Source: Variovorax sp. dw_308 (GTDB lineage Bacteria; Pseudomonadota; Gammaproteobacteria; Burkholderiales; Burkholderiaceae_C). Taken from it: a DNA stretch of 64,000 nt. This document shows, one piece after another, positions 34,901 to 43,610 of this stretch. The position numbers were made by a program, and so were the translations under genes. Every line of letters begins with the position of its first letter. The first letter of the stretch is position 1. The notes below the pieces were generated by a model. It saw only the letters and a list, made by a program, of their open reading frames with translations. It made no database searches and had not been told where the DNA came from. Location of the stretch: assembly GCF_019207085.1 (NCBI RefSeq), contig NZ_JAATOM010000010.1, forward strand, positions 1 through 64,000, read 5' to 3'.

Positions 34901-35847
34901 ACCAACTCGATGCCCTCCGCCAATGGACCACCGTGGTCGCCGACTCCGGTGATTTCAAGCAACTCAGCGCCAGCAAGCCGCAGGACGCGACGACCAACCC
35001 GTCGTTGATCCTCAAGGCGGTGCAGAAGCCGGAATACCGGCCACTGCTCGACGAAGCGGTCAAGAAGCACGCCGGCAAGCCGATCGACGAGGTCATCGAC
35101 CGCCTGCTGGTGCGCTTCGGCACGGAGATCCTGACGCTGATCCCGGGCCGCGTGTCCACCGAGGTCGATGCGCGCATCTCCTTCGACACCGCCGCCACCA
35201 TCGCGCGCGCCGAGCGCATCGTCGCGATGTACCGTGCCGAAGGCATCGACACCGGGAAGCGCCTGCTGGTGAAGGTGGCCTCGACCTGGGAAGGCATCCA
35301 AGCCGCGAAGGCGCTGGAGCAGAAGGGCATCCACACCAACCTGACGCTGCTGTTCTCCTTCGCGCAGGCGGTGGCCTGCGGCGAGGCCGGCGTGAAGCTG
35401 ATCTCGCCCTTCGTCGGCCGCATCTACGACTGGTACAAGAAGTCGGCCGGCGCCAAGTGGGACGAAGCCGCCAACGCCGGCGCCAACGACCCCGGCGTGA
35501 AGTCTGTGACCGAGATCTTCAACTACTACAAGCGCAATGGCATCCAGACCGAGGTGATGGGCGCGAGCTTCCGCAACACCGGCCAGATCGCCGCGCTGGC
35601 GGGCTGCGACCTGCTGACCATCAGCCCCGAACTGCTGGCCGAACTGGCCGCGAGCGAGGCGCCGCTGAAGCACGCGCTCGATGCCAAGGCGGCCCAGGCG
35701 CTCGACCTGCCCAAGCGCAGCTACGACGAGGCGAGCTTCCGTTACGCGCTCAACGAAGACGCGATGGCCACCGAGAAACTGGCCGAGGGCATCCGCGCAT
35801 TCGCCGCCGATGCGGTCAAGCTCGAAAAGCTCATGGAGGCCGCATGA
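34897..35847 (+). CDS. tal: Transaldolase
   Basis: 316 residues, the size of TalB-type enzymes. The Schiff-base lysine is K126 in RLLVKVASTWEGIQAAKAL; DATTNPSLILKA and TNLTLLFSFAQAVACGEAG are the other signatures. It transfers a three-carbon ketol unit between sedoheptulose 7-phosphate and glyceraldehyde 3-phosphate in the non-oxidative pentose phosphate pathway. Its stop overlaps the pgi start (ATGA), so the two are co-translated. A longer frame from 34714 lacks family similarity. Confidence 0.96.
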   Translation: MNQLDALRQWTTVVADSGDFKQLSASKPQDATTNPSLILKAVQKPEYRPLLDEAVKKHAGKPIDEVIDRLLVRFGTEILTLIPGRVSTEVDARISFDTAATIARAERIVAMYRAEGIDTGKRLLVKVASTWEGIQAAKALEQKGIHTNLTLLFSFAQAVACGEAGVKLISPFVGRIYDWYKKSAGAKWDEAANAGANDPGVKSVTEIFNYYKRNGIQTEVMGASFRNTGQIAALAGCDLLTISPELLAELAASEAPLKHALDAKAAQALDLPKRSYDEASFRYALNEDAMATEKLAEGIRAFAADAVKLEKLMEAA

Positions 35848-37391
35848 GCAACAAGACCCGGTGCGACAAGGCGCCGTCCTGGGCCAAGCTGCGGGCGCAC
35901 TACGACGAGAAGGGCCGCAGCCTCGATCTGCGCCAGGCCTTCGCCAGCGACGCCGGCCGCTTCGCCGCGCTGAGCCAGGAAGCTCCGTATGTCTTCGGCG
36001 ACCTGTCCAAGAACCTCATCGACGCGCCGACCGAGGCGCTGCTGATGTCGCTGGCCCGCGAGTGCGGCCTCGAGGCCCACCGCGACGCGATGTTCGCCGG
36101 CGAGCACATCAACAACACCGAAGACCGCGCCGTGCTCCACACGCTGCTGCGCGCGCCGCCCGACGCATCGAGCACCGACGACAAGCTGCGCGACGTGCAC
36201 GCCACGCTCGACGCGATGCTGAAGTTCGCCGACCGGGTGCGTGCCGACCACACGATCACGGACGTGGTCAACATCGGCATCGGCGGCTCCGACCTCGGGC
36301 CGCAAATGGCGGTGCTGGCGCTGGAGGAGTTCGTGGCGCGGGGCAAGCACTTCCACTTCGTCTCCAACGTCGATGGCCATGAACTGGCTGGCGTGCTCAG
36401 GGGCCTCGCGCCGGAACACACGATGTTCCTCATCGCGTCGAAGACCTTCACCACCGCCGAGACGATGACCAACGCGATCTCGGCCAAGCGCTGGTTCGAG
36501 CAGTCCAGCCGGCTCGACGTCTCGCGGCACTTCGCGGCACTCACCACCAACGTCGAGGCGGCCAAGGCCTTCGGCATCGACACCACCTTCGGCTTCTGGG
36601 ACTGGGTGGGCGGTCGCTATTCGCTGTGGTCGGCCATCGGCCTGCCGATTGCGCTGGCGATCGGCTCGGACGGCTTCCGCCGCCTGCTGGCCGGAGCGCA
36701 TGCGATGGACGAGCACTTCCGCACCGCGCCGCTGGAGCGGAACCTGCCGGTGCGGCTCGGCCTGCTCGACGTCTGGTACCGCAACTTCCACCGCTTCACC
36801 ACGCGCAGCATCGCGCCGTATCACAGCGCCTTGAAGCGCGTGCCGGCCTACCTGCAGCAGCTCGAGATGGAGAGCAACGGCAAGCAGGTCGACGCGAGCG
36901 GGCAGCCGCTGCCCTATGGCACTTCACCGGTGTTGTGGGGCGAGCCCGGCACCAACGGCCAGCATGCGTACTTCCAGATGCTGCACCAGGGCACCGATGT
37001 CACGCCACTCGAGTTCGTGGCCGTGCGCGACGCCGCGCATGACCTCGAAGGGCACCACGACAAGCTGCTGGCCAATGCGCTGGCCCAGGCCCAGGCGCTG
37101 ATGCAGGGCAAGGCCGACGCGGGCGGCCACAAGAACTTCCCGGGCAACCGCCCGAGCACCTTCTTCGTGTTCGAAAAGCTCACGCCGGAAGCGCTGGGCG
37201 CCTTTCTCGCGATGTACGAGCACCGCGTGTTCACCAGCGGCGCGCTGTGGGGCATCAACAGCTTCGACCAGTGGGGTGTGGAGCTTGGCAAGGTCCTTGC
37301 AAAGGACATCGAGCCGCGGTTGGCATCGGGTGATGCGAGCGGTCTCGACGCTTCCACCGCGGGATTGATGGAGCGACTGAGGCCGCGCTGA
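35844..37391 (+). CDS. pgi: Glucose-6-phosphate isomerase
   Basis: 515 residues. Sugar-phosphate-binding motifs are NIGIGGSDLGPQM and ASKTFTTAETMTNA. The catalytic segment is LEMESNGKQV, and the C-terminal signature is INSFDQWGVELGKVLA. It interconverts glucose 6-phosphate and fructose 6-phosphate. Coupled to tal, it links fructose 6-phosphate from the pentose phosphate pathway and from the fructokinase of the polyol operon to the zwf substrate. Confidence 0.97.
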   Translation: MSNKTRCDKAPSWAKLRAHYDEKGRSLDLRQAFASDAGRFAALSQEAPYVFGDLSKNLIDAPTEALLMSLARECGLEAHRDAMFAGEHINNTEDRAVLHTLLRAPPDASSTDDKLRDVHATLDAMLKFADRVRADHTITDVVNIGIGGSDLGPQMAVLALEEFVARGKHFHFVSNVDGHELAGVLRGLAPEHTMFLIASKTFTTAETMTNAISAKRWFEQSSRLDVSRHFAALTTNVEAAKAFGIDTTFGFWDWVGGRYSLWSAIGLPIALAIGSDGFRRLLAGAHAMDEHFRTAPLERNLPVRLGLLDVWYRNFHRFTTRSIAPYHSALKRVPAYLQQLEMESNGKQVDASGQPLPYGTSPVLWGEPGTNGQHAYFQMLHQGTDVTPLEFVAVRDAAHDLEGHHDKLLANALAQAQALMQGKADAGGHKNFPGNRPSTFFVFEKLTPEALGAFLAMYEHRVFTSGALWGINSFDQWGVELGKVLAKDIEPRLASGDASGLDASTAGLMERLRPR

Positions 37392-37463
37392 ATTGCCTTC
37401 GAAATTCACCAACCCGTCGATATGATGCCCGGCAAGGGGAGATCCAACACCGAGGAGTTGTTC

Positions 37464-37796
37464 ATGAATTTCATGCAAGCGGTTCAGGTCTGTCTCAGCA
37501 AGTACGTGGACTTCAAGGGGCGAGCGCAGCGCCCCGAGTTTTGGTGGTTCTTCCTCTTCCAGGTCATCGTGGCCATCGTGGCTTCGTTCCTGGGCGACGT
37601 CATTTCCTCTATTGCCGGGCTGGCCTTGTTGCTCCCTGCGATCGCCGTCGGTGCTCGCCGCCTGCACGATGTCGGCAAGTCGGGATGGCTGCAACTGATT
37701 GCGCTGATCCCCTTGATCGGATTCATCGTGCTGATCTATTTCTGGGTGCAGCCGGGCTCGACCGAGCCCAACGTGCATGGGGAAATCGTTGTCTGA
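37464..37796 (+). CDS. DUF805 family membrane protein
   Basis: 110 residues, with three or four membrane segments. The DUF805 pattern is clear: YVDFKGRAQRPEFWWFFLF near the N-terminus, then ARRLHDVGKSGWLQLIALIPLIG in the second half. The function of this family is unknown. GAGGAG at 37452-37457 sets the start. It lies 72 bases after pgi on the same strand and ends at a strong terminator, so it may be the last gene of the tal-pgi unit. Confidence 0.9.
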   Translation: MNFMQAVQVCLSKYVDFKGRAQRPEFWWFFLFQVIVAIVASFLGDVISSIAGLALLLPAIAVGARRLHDVGKSGWLQLIALIPLIGFIVLIYFWVQPGSTEPNVHGEIVV

Positions 37797-37816
37797 CGCA
37801 TAGCAAGCAACCCGCG

Positions 37817-37841
37817 AAAGGCCGCAATTGCGGCCTTTTTT
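37817..37841 (+). terminator. Intrinsic terminator after the DUF805 gene
   Basis: The perfect palindrome AAGGCCGCAATTGCGGCCTT (37818-37837) is followed by T4 on the plus strand. It separates the tal-pgi-DUF805 unit from the polyol operon. Confidence 0.88.
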
Positions 37842-37874
37842 ACAGCCGGTTGCTGGATTTTGTTACATCCTGTA

Positions 37875-37912
37875 TTGCATCGATTAGGGATAGCACTAGG
37901 CAATCAGTGCAA
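37875..37912. promoter_or_regulatory. Candidate operator upstream of the polyol operon
   Basis: TTGCATCGATT (37875-37885) is an inverted match to AATCAGTGCAA (37902-37912), nine of eleven positions, with a 16-base spacer. It lies about 100-140 bases before the binding-protein start, where an activator would act. The AraC-type regulator encoded in the operon is the obvious candidate, although that family more often uses direct repeats. No clear -35/-10 pair was found. Confidence 0.35.
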
Positions 37913-38015
37913 CAGGGTATCAGCGGCGGCAAATCAAGTACCAAGCACGCATGAGTGCGTCTCCAGAATTCGGGTCAGGCCGTGAGGGGCCGTCCAACCC
38001 AAAAGGAGACACACC

Positions 38016-39323
38016 ATGAAGCGTTTCATCCAGACCGGCCTCGTCGTTGCGCTTGCCAGCGCCGGCATGGCCCAGGCTGCCACCGAACTCGTCATCGCCA
38101 CCGTCAACAACGGCCACATGATCGAGATGCAGAAGTTGACGCCCTTCTTCGAGAAGGCCAATCCCGACATCAAGCTCAAGTGGGTCACGCTGGAAGAGGG
38201 CACGCTACGCCAGCGCGTGACCACCGACATCGCCACCAAGGGCGGCCAGTTCGACGTCATGACCATCGGCCTGTACGAGGCGCCGATATGGTCGAAGAAG
38301 GGCTGGCTCAAGCCGATCGCCACCGACGCCGCCTACGACGTGGACGACATCCTGCCCGCGATCCGCAATGGCCTTTCCTACGAAGGCAAGCTCTACGCGG
38401 CACCCTTCTACGGTGAAAGCTCGATGCTCATGTACCGCAAGGACCTGGCCGACAAGGCCGGCATCAAGATCCCCGACCAACCCACCTGGGCGCAGGTCAA
38501 GGAATTTGCCGAGAAAGCCAACGACCCGAAGGGCGGCGTCTACGGCATGTGCCTGCGCGGCAAGCCGGGATGGGGCGACAACATGGCTTTCCTGACGACC
38601 TTGGTCAATACCAACGGCGGCCAGTGGTTCGACATGAAGTGGCAGCCGCAGATCGACACCAAGCCTTGGCATGACGCGATCAACTTCTACGTCGACATCA
38701 TGAAGAAGAACGGCCCGCCCGGCGCGTCGGCCAACAGCTTCAACGAGAACCTGGCGCTGTTCAACGAGGGCAAGTGCGCGATGTGGGTGGATGCAACCAT
38801 CGCCGCCTCCTTCATCTCCGACCCCAAGCAGTCGAAGGTCGCCGACAAGGTGGCCTACGCGCAGGCCCCGGTGGCCGTCACGCCCAAGGGCGCGAACTGG
38901 CTGTGGTCGTGGAACCTGGCGATCCCGGCCAGTTCCACCAAGGATGACGCCGCGCAGAAGTTCATCAAGTGGGCCACATCCAAGGAATACATCCAGCTCG
39001 TCGCCAAGGAAACCGGCTGGAATACGGTGCCCACCGGCACGCGCAAGTCGACCTATGCGAACCCCGAGTTCCAGAAGGTCGCGAAGTTCGCCGATGCCGA
39101 GAAGAAGGCGATCGATTCGGCCAACCCGAACGACAGCACCTTGCCCAAGTCGCCGTACGTGGGCGTGCAGTACGCGGCGATTCCGGAGTTCCAGGCGATC
39201 GGCGTGGCCGTGGGCCAGCAGATGAGCGCGGCGCTGTCGGGCAAGGTCACGGTGGACCAGGCGCTGAAGACCGCGCAGACGACGGCAGAGCGCGAGATGA
39301 AAAAGGGCGGCTACTACAAGTAA
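38016..39323 (+). CDS. mtlE: Polyol ABC transporter substrate-binding protein
   Basis: 435 residues. Signal peptide MKRFIQTGLVVALASAGMAQA precedes ATELVIATVNNGHMIEMQKL. It is a family 1 binding protein close to MtlE/SmoE of the mannitol/sorbitol/arabitol importers: MTIGLYEAPIWSKKGWL, APFYGESSMLMYRKDLADKAG and WLWSWNLAIPAS. It binds the polyol in the periplasm. A strong AAAAGGAG (38001-38008) precedes it. It is first in an eight-gene run and is followed by hairpins that may favour its expression over the permeases. Confidence 0.9.
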   Translation: MKRFIQTGLVVALASAGMAQAATELVIATVNNGHMIEMQKLTPFFEKANPDIKLKWVTLEEGTLRQRVTTDIATKGGQFDVMTIGLYEAPIWSKKGWLKPIATDAAYDVDDILPAIRNGLSYEGKLYAAPFYGESSMLMYRKDLADKAGIKIPDQPTWAQVKEFAEKANDPKGGVYGMCLRGKPGWGDNMAFLTTLVNTNGGQWFDMKWQPQIDTKPWHDAINFYVDIMKKNGPPGASANSFNENLALFNEGKCAMWVDATIAASFISDPKQSKVADKVAYAQAPVAVTPKGANWLWSWNLAIPASSTKDDAAQKFIKWATSKEYIQLVAKETGWNTVPTGTRKSTYANPEFQKVAKFADAEKKAIDSANPNDSTLPKSPYVGVQYAAIPEFQAIGVAVGQQMSAALSGKVTVDQALKTAQTTAEREMKKGGYYK

Positions 39324-39332
39324 GCCTTCCTT

Positions 39333-39398
39333 CCCTCTCCCCCGCGGGGAGAGGGCCAGGGTGAGCTCTCACCCCAACCTTCTCCCGCCGGCGGGAGA
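39333..39398. repeat. Tandem hairpins between binding protein and permease genes
   Basis: CCCTCTCCCC pairs with GGGGAGAGGG around three bases (39333-39355). TCTCCCGCCGGCGGGAGA (39381-39398) is a perfect palindrome. Between them GGTGAG and CTCACC can also pair. The sequence resembles the CCCTCTCCC/GGGAGAGGG dispersed repeats common in Gram-negative genomes. Placed after the receptor gene, it parallels the REP hairpins of malE-malF and may stabilise the upstream mRNA. Confidence 0.65.
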
Positions 39399-39427
39399 GG
39401 GGGTCCATCGCCAGAGAGGAACCAAGA

Positions 39428-40285
39428 ATGAACAGACTCCTGCCCCGGGCGCTGATGGCGCCAGCCGTGCTCACGCTCTTCCTGTGGATGATCGTGCCGC
39501 TCGTGATGACCTTGTACTTCTCCTTCGTGACGTACAACCTCATGCAACCCGGCGACCGCCCCTTCGCCGGCCTCGAGAACTTCCACTACTTCATCACCGA
39601 CCCCGACTTCTGGCCGGCGGTGGCCAACACGATGACGCTGATCGGCAGCGTGATCGTCATCACCGTGATCTTCGGCGTGCTGCTGGCGCTGCTGGTGAAC
39701 GAGCCGTTTCCGGGGCGTGGCATCGTTCGCGTGCTGCTGATCTCGCCCTTCTTCGTCATGCCCACGGTCAACGCGCTGCTGTGGAAGCACATGATGATGA
39801 ACCCGATCTACGGCGTACTGGCAGACGTGTGGCGCGCCTTTGGCGCCGAGCCGGTCGACTGGCTGACCGACCTGCCGCTGTTCTCCGTGATCATCATGGT
39901 GGCCTGGCAATGGCTGCCCTTCGCCTGCCTGATTTTCATCACCTCGCTGCAGTCGTTGGACCGCGAGCAGATGGAAGCGGCGCGCATGGACGGCGCCAAT
40001 TCCTTCCAGCGCTTCTTCTACCTCACGGTGCCGCATCTGGGCAGGCCGATGGCTGTCGTGATCATGATCGAGATGATCTTCTTGCTCAGCGTGTTCGCGG
40101 AGATCGCCATCACCACCAACGGCGGGCCGGGCAACGAGAGCACGAACCTGACGTACATGATCTTCAAGCAGTCGCTGATGAACTTCGACGTGGGCGTGGC
40201 TTCGGCGGGTGCACTGTTCGCGGTGATCCTGGCCAACATCGTGGCGGCCTTCCTCGTGCGCATCATCGGCAAGAACCTCGACTAA
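39428..40285 (+). CDS. mtlF: Polyol ABC transporter permease, MtlF/SmoF type
   Basis: 285 residues with six membrane segments. It is of the sugar permease (MalF-like) class. The EAA loop reads EQMEAARMDGANSFQRFFYLTVPHL; the segment VFAEIAITTNGGPGNEST is the conserved region before the last helix. It forms the inner-membrane channel with MtlG. The start is directly supported by GAGAGGAA at 39413-39420. Confidence 0.92.
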   Translation: MNRLLPRALMAPAVLTLFLWMIVPLVMTLYFSFVTYNLMQPGDRPFAGLENFHYFITDPDFWPAVANTMTLIGSVIVITVIFGVLLALLVNEPFPGRGIVRVLLISPFFVMPTVNALLWKHMMMNPIYGVLADVWRAFGAEPVDWLTDLPLFSVIIMVAWQWLPFACLIFITSLQSLDREQMEAARMDGANSFQRFFYLTVPHLGRPMAVVIMIEMIFLLSVFAEIAITTNGGPGNESTNLTYMIFKQSLMNFDVGVASAGALFAVILANIVAAFLVRIIGKNLD

Positions 40286-40299
40286 GGGAGCGACACATC

Positions 40300-41121
40300 A
40301 TGCAACCCAATCCCTTGTTCACCGTCCTGCGCACCCTCGGCGCGTGGGGCGCGGCGCTCCTGCTGTTCTTCCCGCTGGGCTGGCTGTTCCTCACCGCGTT
40401 CAAGACCGAATTGCAGGCCATCCACGTGCCGCCGCTCTTCATCTTCGAGCCGACGATGGAGAACTTCAGCGAGGTGCAGCGCCGCAGCGACTACCTGCTG
40501 TATGCGCGCAACTCGATCATCACCAGCGTGGGCTCGACCATCCTCGGCCTGCTGATCGCAGCGCCCGCCGCGTACTCGATGGCCTTCTTCCGCACCAAGC
40601 GGACGCGCGACATCCTCATGTGGATGCTGTCGACCAAGATGATGCCGGCCGTCGGCGCGCTGGTGCCGATCTACGTCCTGGCGCAGACCGCGGGCATGCT
40701 GGACTCGATCCCCGCGCTGATCATCGTGTTCACGCTGTCGAACCTGCCGATCATGGTGTGGATGCTCTACACGAGCTACAAGGACATCCCCAACGAGATC
40801 CTCGAAGCGGCACGCATGGACGGCGCGAGCGTCTGGACGGAGTTTCGCCACGTCGTGATGCCGCTGTCGGTCGGTGGTCTCGCATCCTGCGGCCTGCTGT
40901 GCCTGGTGCTGAGCTGGAACGAGGCCTTCTGGGCACTCAACCTGGTGTCGGCCAAGGCGGGCACGCTGGCCACGCTGATCTCGCAGTACTCGAGCCCCGA
41001 GGGCCTGTTCTGGGCCAAGTTGTCGGCCGCCTCGCTGATGGCCATCGCGCCCATCGTGGTGTTCGGCTGGTTTAGCCAGAAACAACTCGTCCAAGGCCTG
41101 ACCTTCGGCGCCGTCAAGTAA
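40300..41121 (+). CDS. mtlG: Polyol ABC transporter permease, MtlG/SmoG type
   Basis: 273 residues, six membrane segments. The EAA loop reads NEILEAARMDGASVWTEFRHVVMPL. The ending KQLVQGLTFGAVK is the typical C-terminus of MalG-like permeases. GGGAG (40286-40290) gives the ribosome site for ATG at 40300. It works with MtlF and the ATPase MtlK. Confidence 0.92.
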   Translation: MQPNPLFTVLRTLGAWGAALLLFFPLGWLFLTAFKTELQAIHVPPLFIFEPTMENFSEVQRRSDYLLYARNSIITSVGSTILGLLIAAPAAYSMAFFRTKRTRDILMWMLSTKMMPAVGALVPIYVLAQTAGMLDSIPALIIVFTLSNLPIMVWMLYTSYKDIPNEILEAARMDGASVWTEFRHVVMPLSVGGLASCGLLCLVLSWNEAFWALNLVSAKAGTLATLISQYSSPEGLFWAKLSAASLMAIAPIVVFGWFSQKQLVQGLTFGAVK

Positions 41122-41141
41122 TAAATCAAGGAGAGACACAC

Positions 41142-42173
41142 ATGGCCTACCTCGAACTCCGCAACATCAAGAAGAGCTTTGGCGACGCGCACATCATCAA
41201 GGGCGTCAACCTCGAGATCAACAAGGGCGAGTTCATCGTCTTCGTCGGCCCTTCGGGCTGCGGCAAGTCGACGCTGCTGCGCCTCATCGCCGGGCTGGAG
41301 CCGACCACCAGCGGCAACCTGATGCTCGACGGGCGGGACATCACCAACCTCGCCTCCGGCAAGCGCGATCTGGCGATGGTGTTCCAGAGCTACGCGCTCT
41401 ATCCGCACATGAGCGTGGCCGACAACATGTCGTTCGCGCTCAAGCTGGCCAACGTGCCCAAGGACGAGATCAGGAAGAAGGTCGACTACGCCGCCAAGCA
41501 GCTGAACCTCACGCAGTACCTGGACCGCACGCCCAAGGAACTCTCGGGCGGCCAACGCCAGCGCGTGGCCATCGGGCGAGCCATCGTGCGCGCGCCCAAG
41601 GTGTTCCTGTTCGACGAGCCGCTGTCGAACCTCGATGCGGCGCTGCGCGGCAACACGCGCGTCGAGATCCACAAGCTGCACGTCGCGCTCGGCGCCACCA
41701 GCATCTACGTGACGCACGACCAGGTCGAGGCCATGACGCTGGCCGACCGCGTGGTGGTGCTGAAGGACGGCCTGATCGAGCAGGTCGGCACGCCGATGGA
41801 CCTGTACGACCATCCGGTCAACAAGTTCGTCGCGCAGTTCATCGGCATGCCGTCGATGAACATGGTGCCGGCCGCCGCCATCCCGACCTTCTCGGCGGCC
41901 ACCGGCGGCAGGCTGCCGAGCGATGGCTTCCTCGGCGTGCGACCCGAAGGCCTGCAAGTACATGCCGGCGTCGGCGCGGGCGTGCCGGGCAAGGTCGACC
42001 TGATCGAGGCGCTGGGTTCCGACACGCTGATCCACGTCGACGTCGGTGGCATCCCGCTCATCGCGCGGCAGAACGAGCGCACGCCGCTGCGCATCGGCGA
42101 CGACGTGGGCGTTGAGTTGGATCCGTCAGTGCTGCACCTGTTCAATCGCGAAGGCCTGGCGGTCGCCGCGTGA
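41142..42173 (+). CDS. mtlK: Polyol ABC transporter ATPase, MtlK/SmoK type
   Basis: 343 residues. Walker A is GPSGCGKSTLLR, the Q-loop VFQSYALYPHMSV, the signature LSGGQRQRVAIGRAI, Walker B VFLFDEPLSNLD and the switch YVTHDQVEAMTLAD. A MalK-like C-terminal TOBE domain with GVRPEGLQV follows, so the ATPase might also contact a regulator. Its stop overlaps the next start (TGATG). Confidence 0.93.
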   Translation: MAYLELRNIKKSFGDAHIIKGVNLEINKGEFIVFVGPSGCGKSTLLRLIAGLEPTTSGNLMLDGRDITNLASGKRDLAMVFQSYALYPHMSVADNMSFALKLANVPKDEIRKKVDYAAKQLNLTQYLDRTPKELSGGQRQRVAIGRAIVRAPKVFLFDEPLSNLDAALRGNTRVEIHKLHVALGATSIYVTHDQVEAMTLADRVVVLKDGLIEQVGTPMDLYDHPVNKFVAQFIGMPSMNMVPAAAIPTFSAATGGRLPSDGFLGVRPEGLQVHAGVGAGVPGKVDLIEALGSDTLIHVDVGGIPLIARQNERTPLRIGDDVGVELDPSVLHLFNREGLAVAA

Positions 42174-43606
42174 TGACGCTCGCAGCCGTTCCGGACGCCA
42201 CGTCCGTCATCCTCCACCTGGGCCTCGGCTCTTTTCACCGGGCGCACCAGGCGGTGTACGTGCAGGCGCTGCGCGACACCGGCGACAAGGCCTATGCGAT
42301 TTCCGGCGCCAACCTGCGGCCGGACATGCCCGAGGTGCTGGCCGCGCTGCGCGCACAGGGCGGTGCGTACACGCTGGAGACCATCTCGCCGGCGAACGAA
42401 TACCGCTACCAGCGCATCGAGTCGATCCGCGAGGTTCTGCCCTACGAGGCCGACCTGGCGAGCGTGATCGCACGCGGCGCCGATTCGGCCACGCGCATCA
42501 TCTCCTTCACCGTGACCGAGGCCGGCTACTACCTCGACGCCAAGGACAAGCTGGACCTGTCCTTCGCCGACCTGGCCGCCGACATCGAGCGCGCGCGCAA
42601 GGGCGAGCCGGGCAGCACCATCTACGGCGCGGTCTGCGCGATCCTGCGCGCGCGCAAGACCGGCGGCGGCGGCCCGGTCACGCTGCTGAACTGCGACAAC
42701 CTGCGCCACAACGGCGACCGCTTCCGCAAGGGCCTGCTCGAATTCATAGAGCGCTGCGGCGACGTCTCGCTGCAAGCCTGGGTGCAGATCAACACCACCT
42801 GTCCCAACGCCATGGTCGACCGCATCACGCCGCGTCCCCCGCCGGAGTTGCGCGAGCGCGTGTTGAAGGCCACCGGCCAGGATGACGCGGCGCCCATCAC
42901 CGGCGAAAGTTTCATCCAGTGGGTCATCGAGGACAACTTCATCGGTGGCCGGCGACCGGCGTGGGAGCGCGTGGGCGTGCAGATGGTGGAATCGGTGCAG
43001 CCGTACGAAGAGGCCAAGATCCGCCTGCTCAATGCCACGCACAGTTGCATCGCGTGGGCCGGTACGCTCATCGGCCTGCAGTTCATCCACGAGGGCACGC
43101 ACACGCCCGCGATCCGCAAGATGGCCTTCGACTACGTCACCGACGACGTCATCCCCTGCCTGAGCCGCCCCGGCACGCCGAGCCCGGTCGACCTGCCCGC
43201 GTACCGCGACGTGGTGCTCGACCGCTTCGGAAACCCGTCGATCCGCGACACCAACCAGCGCGTGGCAATGGACGGCTTCTCGAAGATCCCCGGCTTCATC
43301 GCGCCCACCGTGCGCGAGCGCCTGGCCCGCGACGAAAGCATCGACAGCGTCGCGATGCTGCCGGCGCTGTTCCTGGCTTTCCTGCAGCGCTGGCACCGCG
43401 GCGAAATCCCGTACACCTACCAGGACCAGGTGATGGACCCGGCCGTGGGCCACGCGATCTGCGAGGCGGCCGACCCGGTGGCGGCCTTCTGTTCCGACAC
43501 CGCGCTGTGGGGACCGCTGGCCGGTGATACTCGGCTGGTTGACGCCGTGCGCCGCGCCGGTGTCCGGGTCCAGGCATTTGTGGCGGCGACAACGAAGGCA
43601 ACCTGA
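42173..43606 (+). CDS. dalD: D-arabinitol 4-dehydrogenase
   Basis: 477 residues, a zinc-independent polyol-specific long-chain dehydrogenase. It matches the DalD pattern throughout: LGLGSFHRAHQAVYV, NTTCPNAMVDRITPRP, GESFIQWVIEDNF, EEAKIRLLNATHSCIAWAGT, RDTNQRVAMDGFSKIPGFI. The last two match DalD better than mannitol 2-dehydrogenase. It oxidises D-arabinitol to D-xylulose with NAD+, feeding XylB. Two starts are possible, GTG 42170 and ATG 42173; the ATG overlapping the mtlK stop is preferred. Mannitol activity cannot be excluded. Confidence 0.9.
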   Translation: MTLAAVPDATSVILHLGLGSFHRAHQAVYVQALRDTGDKAYAISGANLRPDMPEVLAALRAQGGAYTLETISPANEYRYQRIESIREVLPYEADLASVIARGADSATRIISFTVTEAGYYLDAKDKLDLSFADLAADIERARKGEPGSTIYGAVCAILRARKTGGGGPVTLLNCDNLRHNGDRFRKGLLEFIERCGDVSLQAWVQINTTCPNAMVDRITPRPPPELRERVLKATGQDDAAPITGESFIQWVIEDNFIGGRRPAWERVGVQMVESVQPYEEAKIRLLNATHSCIAWAGTLIGLQFIHEGTHTPAIRKMAFDYVTDDVIPCLSRPGTPSPVDLPAYRDVVLDRFGNPSIRDTNQRVAMDGFSKIPGFIAPTVRERLARDESIDSVAMLPALFLAFLQRWHRGEIPYTYQDQVMDPAVGHAICEAADPVAAFCSDTALWGPLAGDTRLVDAVRRAGVRVQAFVAATTKAT

Positions 43607-43610
43607 CACT

